From Pollutimonas subterranea (lineage in GTDB: Bacteria; Pseudomonadota; Gammaproteobacteria; Burkholderiales; Burkholderiaceae_B): a DNA stretch of 64,000 bases. The stretch covers positions 1 through 64,000 of the forward strand of contig NZ_PDNW01000007.1 of assembly GCF_002849655.1 (NCBI RefSeq), in the 5' to 3' direction. Positions 63,845-64,000 of this stretch are shown piece after piece (the stretch's first letter is position 1; every line of letters begins with the position of its first letter). A model generated the notes under the pieces. The model was not told the DNA's origin. It ran no database searches and saw nothing but the letters and a program-made list of their open reading frames with translations. The position numbers and the translations under genes are program-made.

Positions 63845-64000
63845 TCAGGCGCGTTCTTTGAGGCGATCGGCGATCCACTGTTCGATCTCCACCGAGTCCC
63901 AGCCCACCGCGCGCACGCCCAGACGTAGCGCCTTGGGGAACTTGCCTTCCTTCATCAGGCTGTAGATGTGCGCGCGCTTGAAGCCGGTCTTGGCTTCGAC
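63845..64000 (-). CDS. AlpA-family DNA-binding regulator (C-terminal part)
   Basis: The window end cuts this gene; 51 codons are visible on the minus strand, starting VEAKTGFKRAHIYSLMKEG and ending DRLKERA. TGFKRAHIYSLMKEGKFPK and WDSVEIEQWIADRL are typical of AlpA/excisionase-type MerR-like winged helices. In such elements AlpA controls the maintenance operon or acts as a recombination directionality factor. It lies 41 nt upstream of parA. Confidence 0.82.
   Translation of the reverse strand, partial: VEAKTGFKRAHIYSLMKEGKFPKALRLGVRAVGWDSVEIEQWIADRLKERA

Overview
The window is high-GC proteobacterial DNA. It is almost entirely an integrative and conjugative element (ICE) of the PFGI-1 / ICEclc / PAPI-1 type, which carries a type G (GI-like) mating system. 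The host cannot be named. The cargo (bioA, ilvD, pyrC, a Na+/bicarbonate importer, chromate resistance) points to a beta- or gammaproteobacterium and possibly an autotroph, but that is inference. Nearly all genes lie on the minus strand, so the element reads from right to left.

Layout, right to left. (1) Maintenance and replication, 64.0-54.0 kb: AlpA-like regulator (cut by the window end), ParA, a small HicA-like protein, ParB-like, DUF2857, STY4528-type replication protein, a LOTUS-domain protein, TIGR03761, a frameshifted DUF3158 gene, SSB and topoisomerase III. (2) Accessory genes, 53.1-50.1 kb: three small unknowns and an SNF2-type helicase that has lost its N-terminus. (3) Chromate cargo, 49.8-44.2 kb: chrB, chrA, superoxide dismutase, a DUF1259 protein, a ChrB-C-like protein and an MFS permease. 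(4) First mating block, 43.8-37.8 kb: PilL, a small membrane protein, TIGR03759, lytic transglycosylase, TIGR03765, TraD and TIGR03747. (5) A 1.1-kb foreign fragment on the opposite strand, 36.8-37.8 kb, sits where the small pilin-type genes are expected. (6) Second mating block, 36.7-28.9 kb: TIGR03746, TIGR03749, TIGR03752, lipoprotein, VirB4/TraC ATPase, DsbA-like protein and RadC. (7) Large cargo, 28.7-10.7 kb: a methyltransferase remnant, Sua5, a NhaR-like regulator facing a SbtA bicarbonate-transport operon, HtpX, UspA, a Ca2+-type P-ATPase, a Na+/Ca2+ exchanger, small stress proteins, then pyrC, ilvD, bioA and a thyA remnant. (8) Third mating block, 10.4-1.3 kb: TIGR03757, TIGR03756, TIGR03755, TraG-N, DUF3742, an AbiE toxin-antitoxin pair and the MobH relaxase. 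(9) Left end: a small damaged XRE regulator facing a LysR effector-domain protein, then the start of a second Na+/Ca2+ exchanger.

How it fits together. MobH, TraD, VirB4 and the TIGR037xx proteins are the DNA-processing and secretion parts; the ParA-to-TopB block maintains and replicates the excised element. Several lesions suggest the ICE is decaying: the pilin-type genes are missing, DUF3158 is frameshifted by a 16-bp tandem duplication, the helicase lacks its Walker A end, and the XRE protein seems to lack part of its fold. AbiE may help retain it.

The most unusual signals are these. A palindrome (CTATCCCC-W-GGGGATAG) occurs three times, each between genes of the maintenance module. A leader of about 75 nt is shared by two distant operons. 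A six-tract G-quadruplex motif lies just upstream of the relaxase on an element that encodes a LOTUS-domain protein. A mobile NhaR-SbtA-PII bicarbonate module has a LysR-type box between its divergent genes. The cargo PyrC lacks the lysine expected to be carboxylated.
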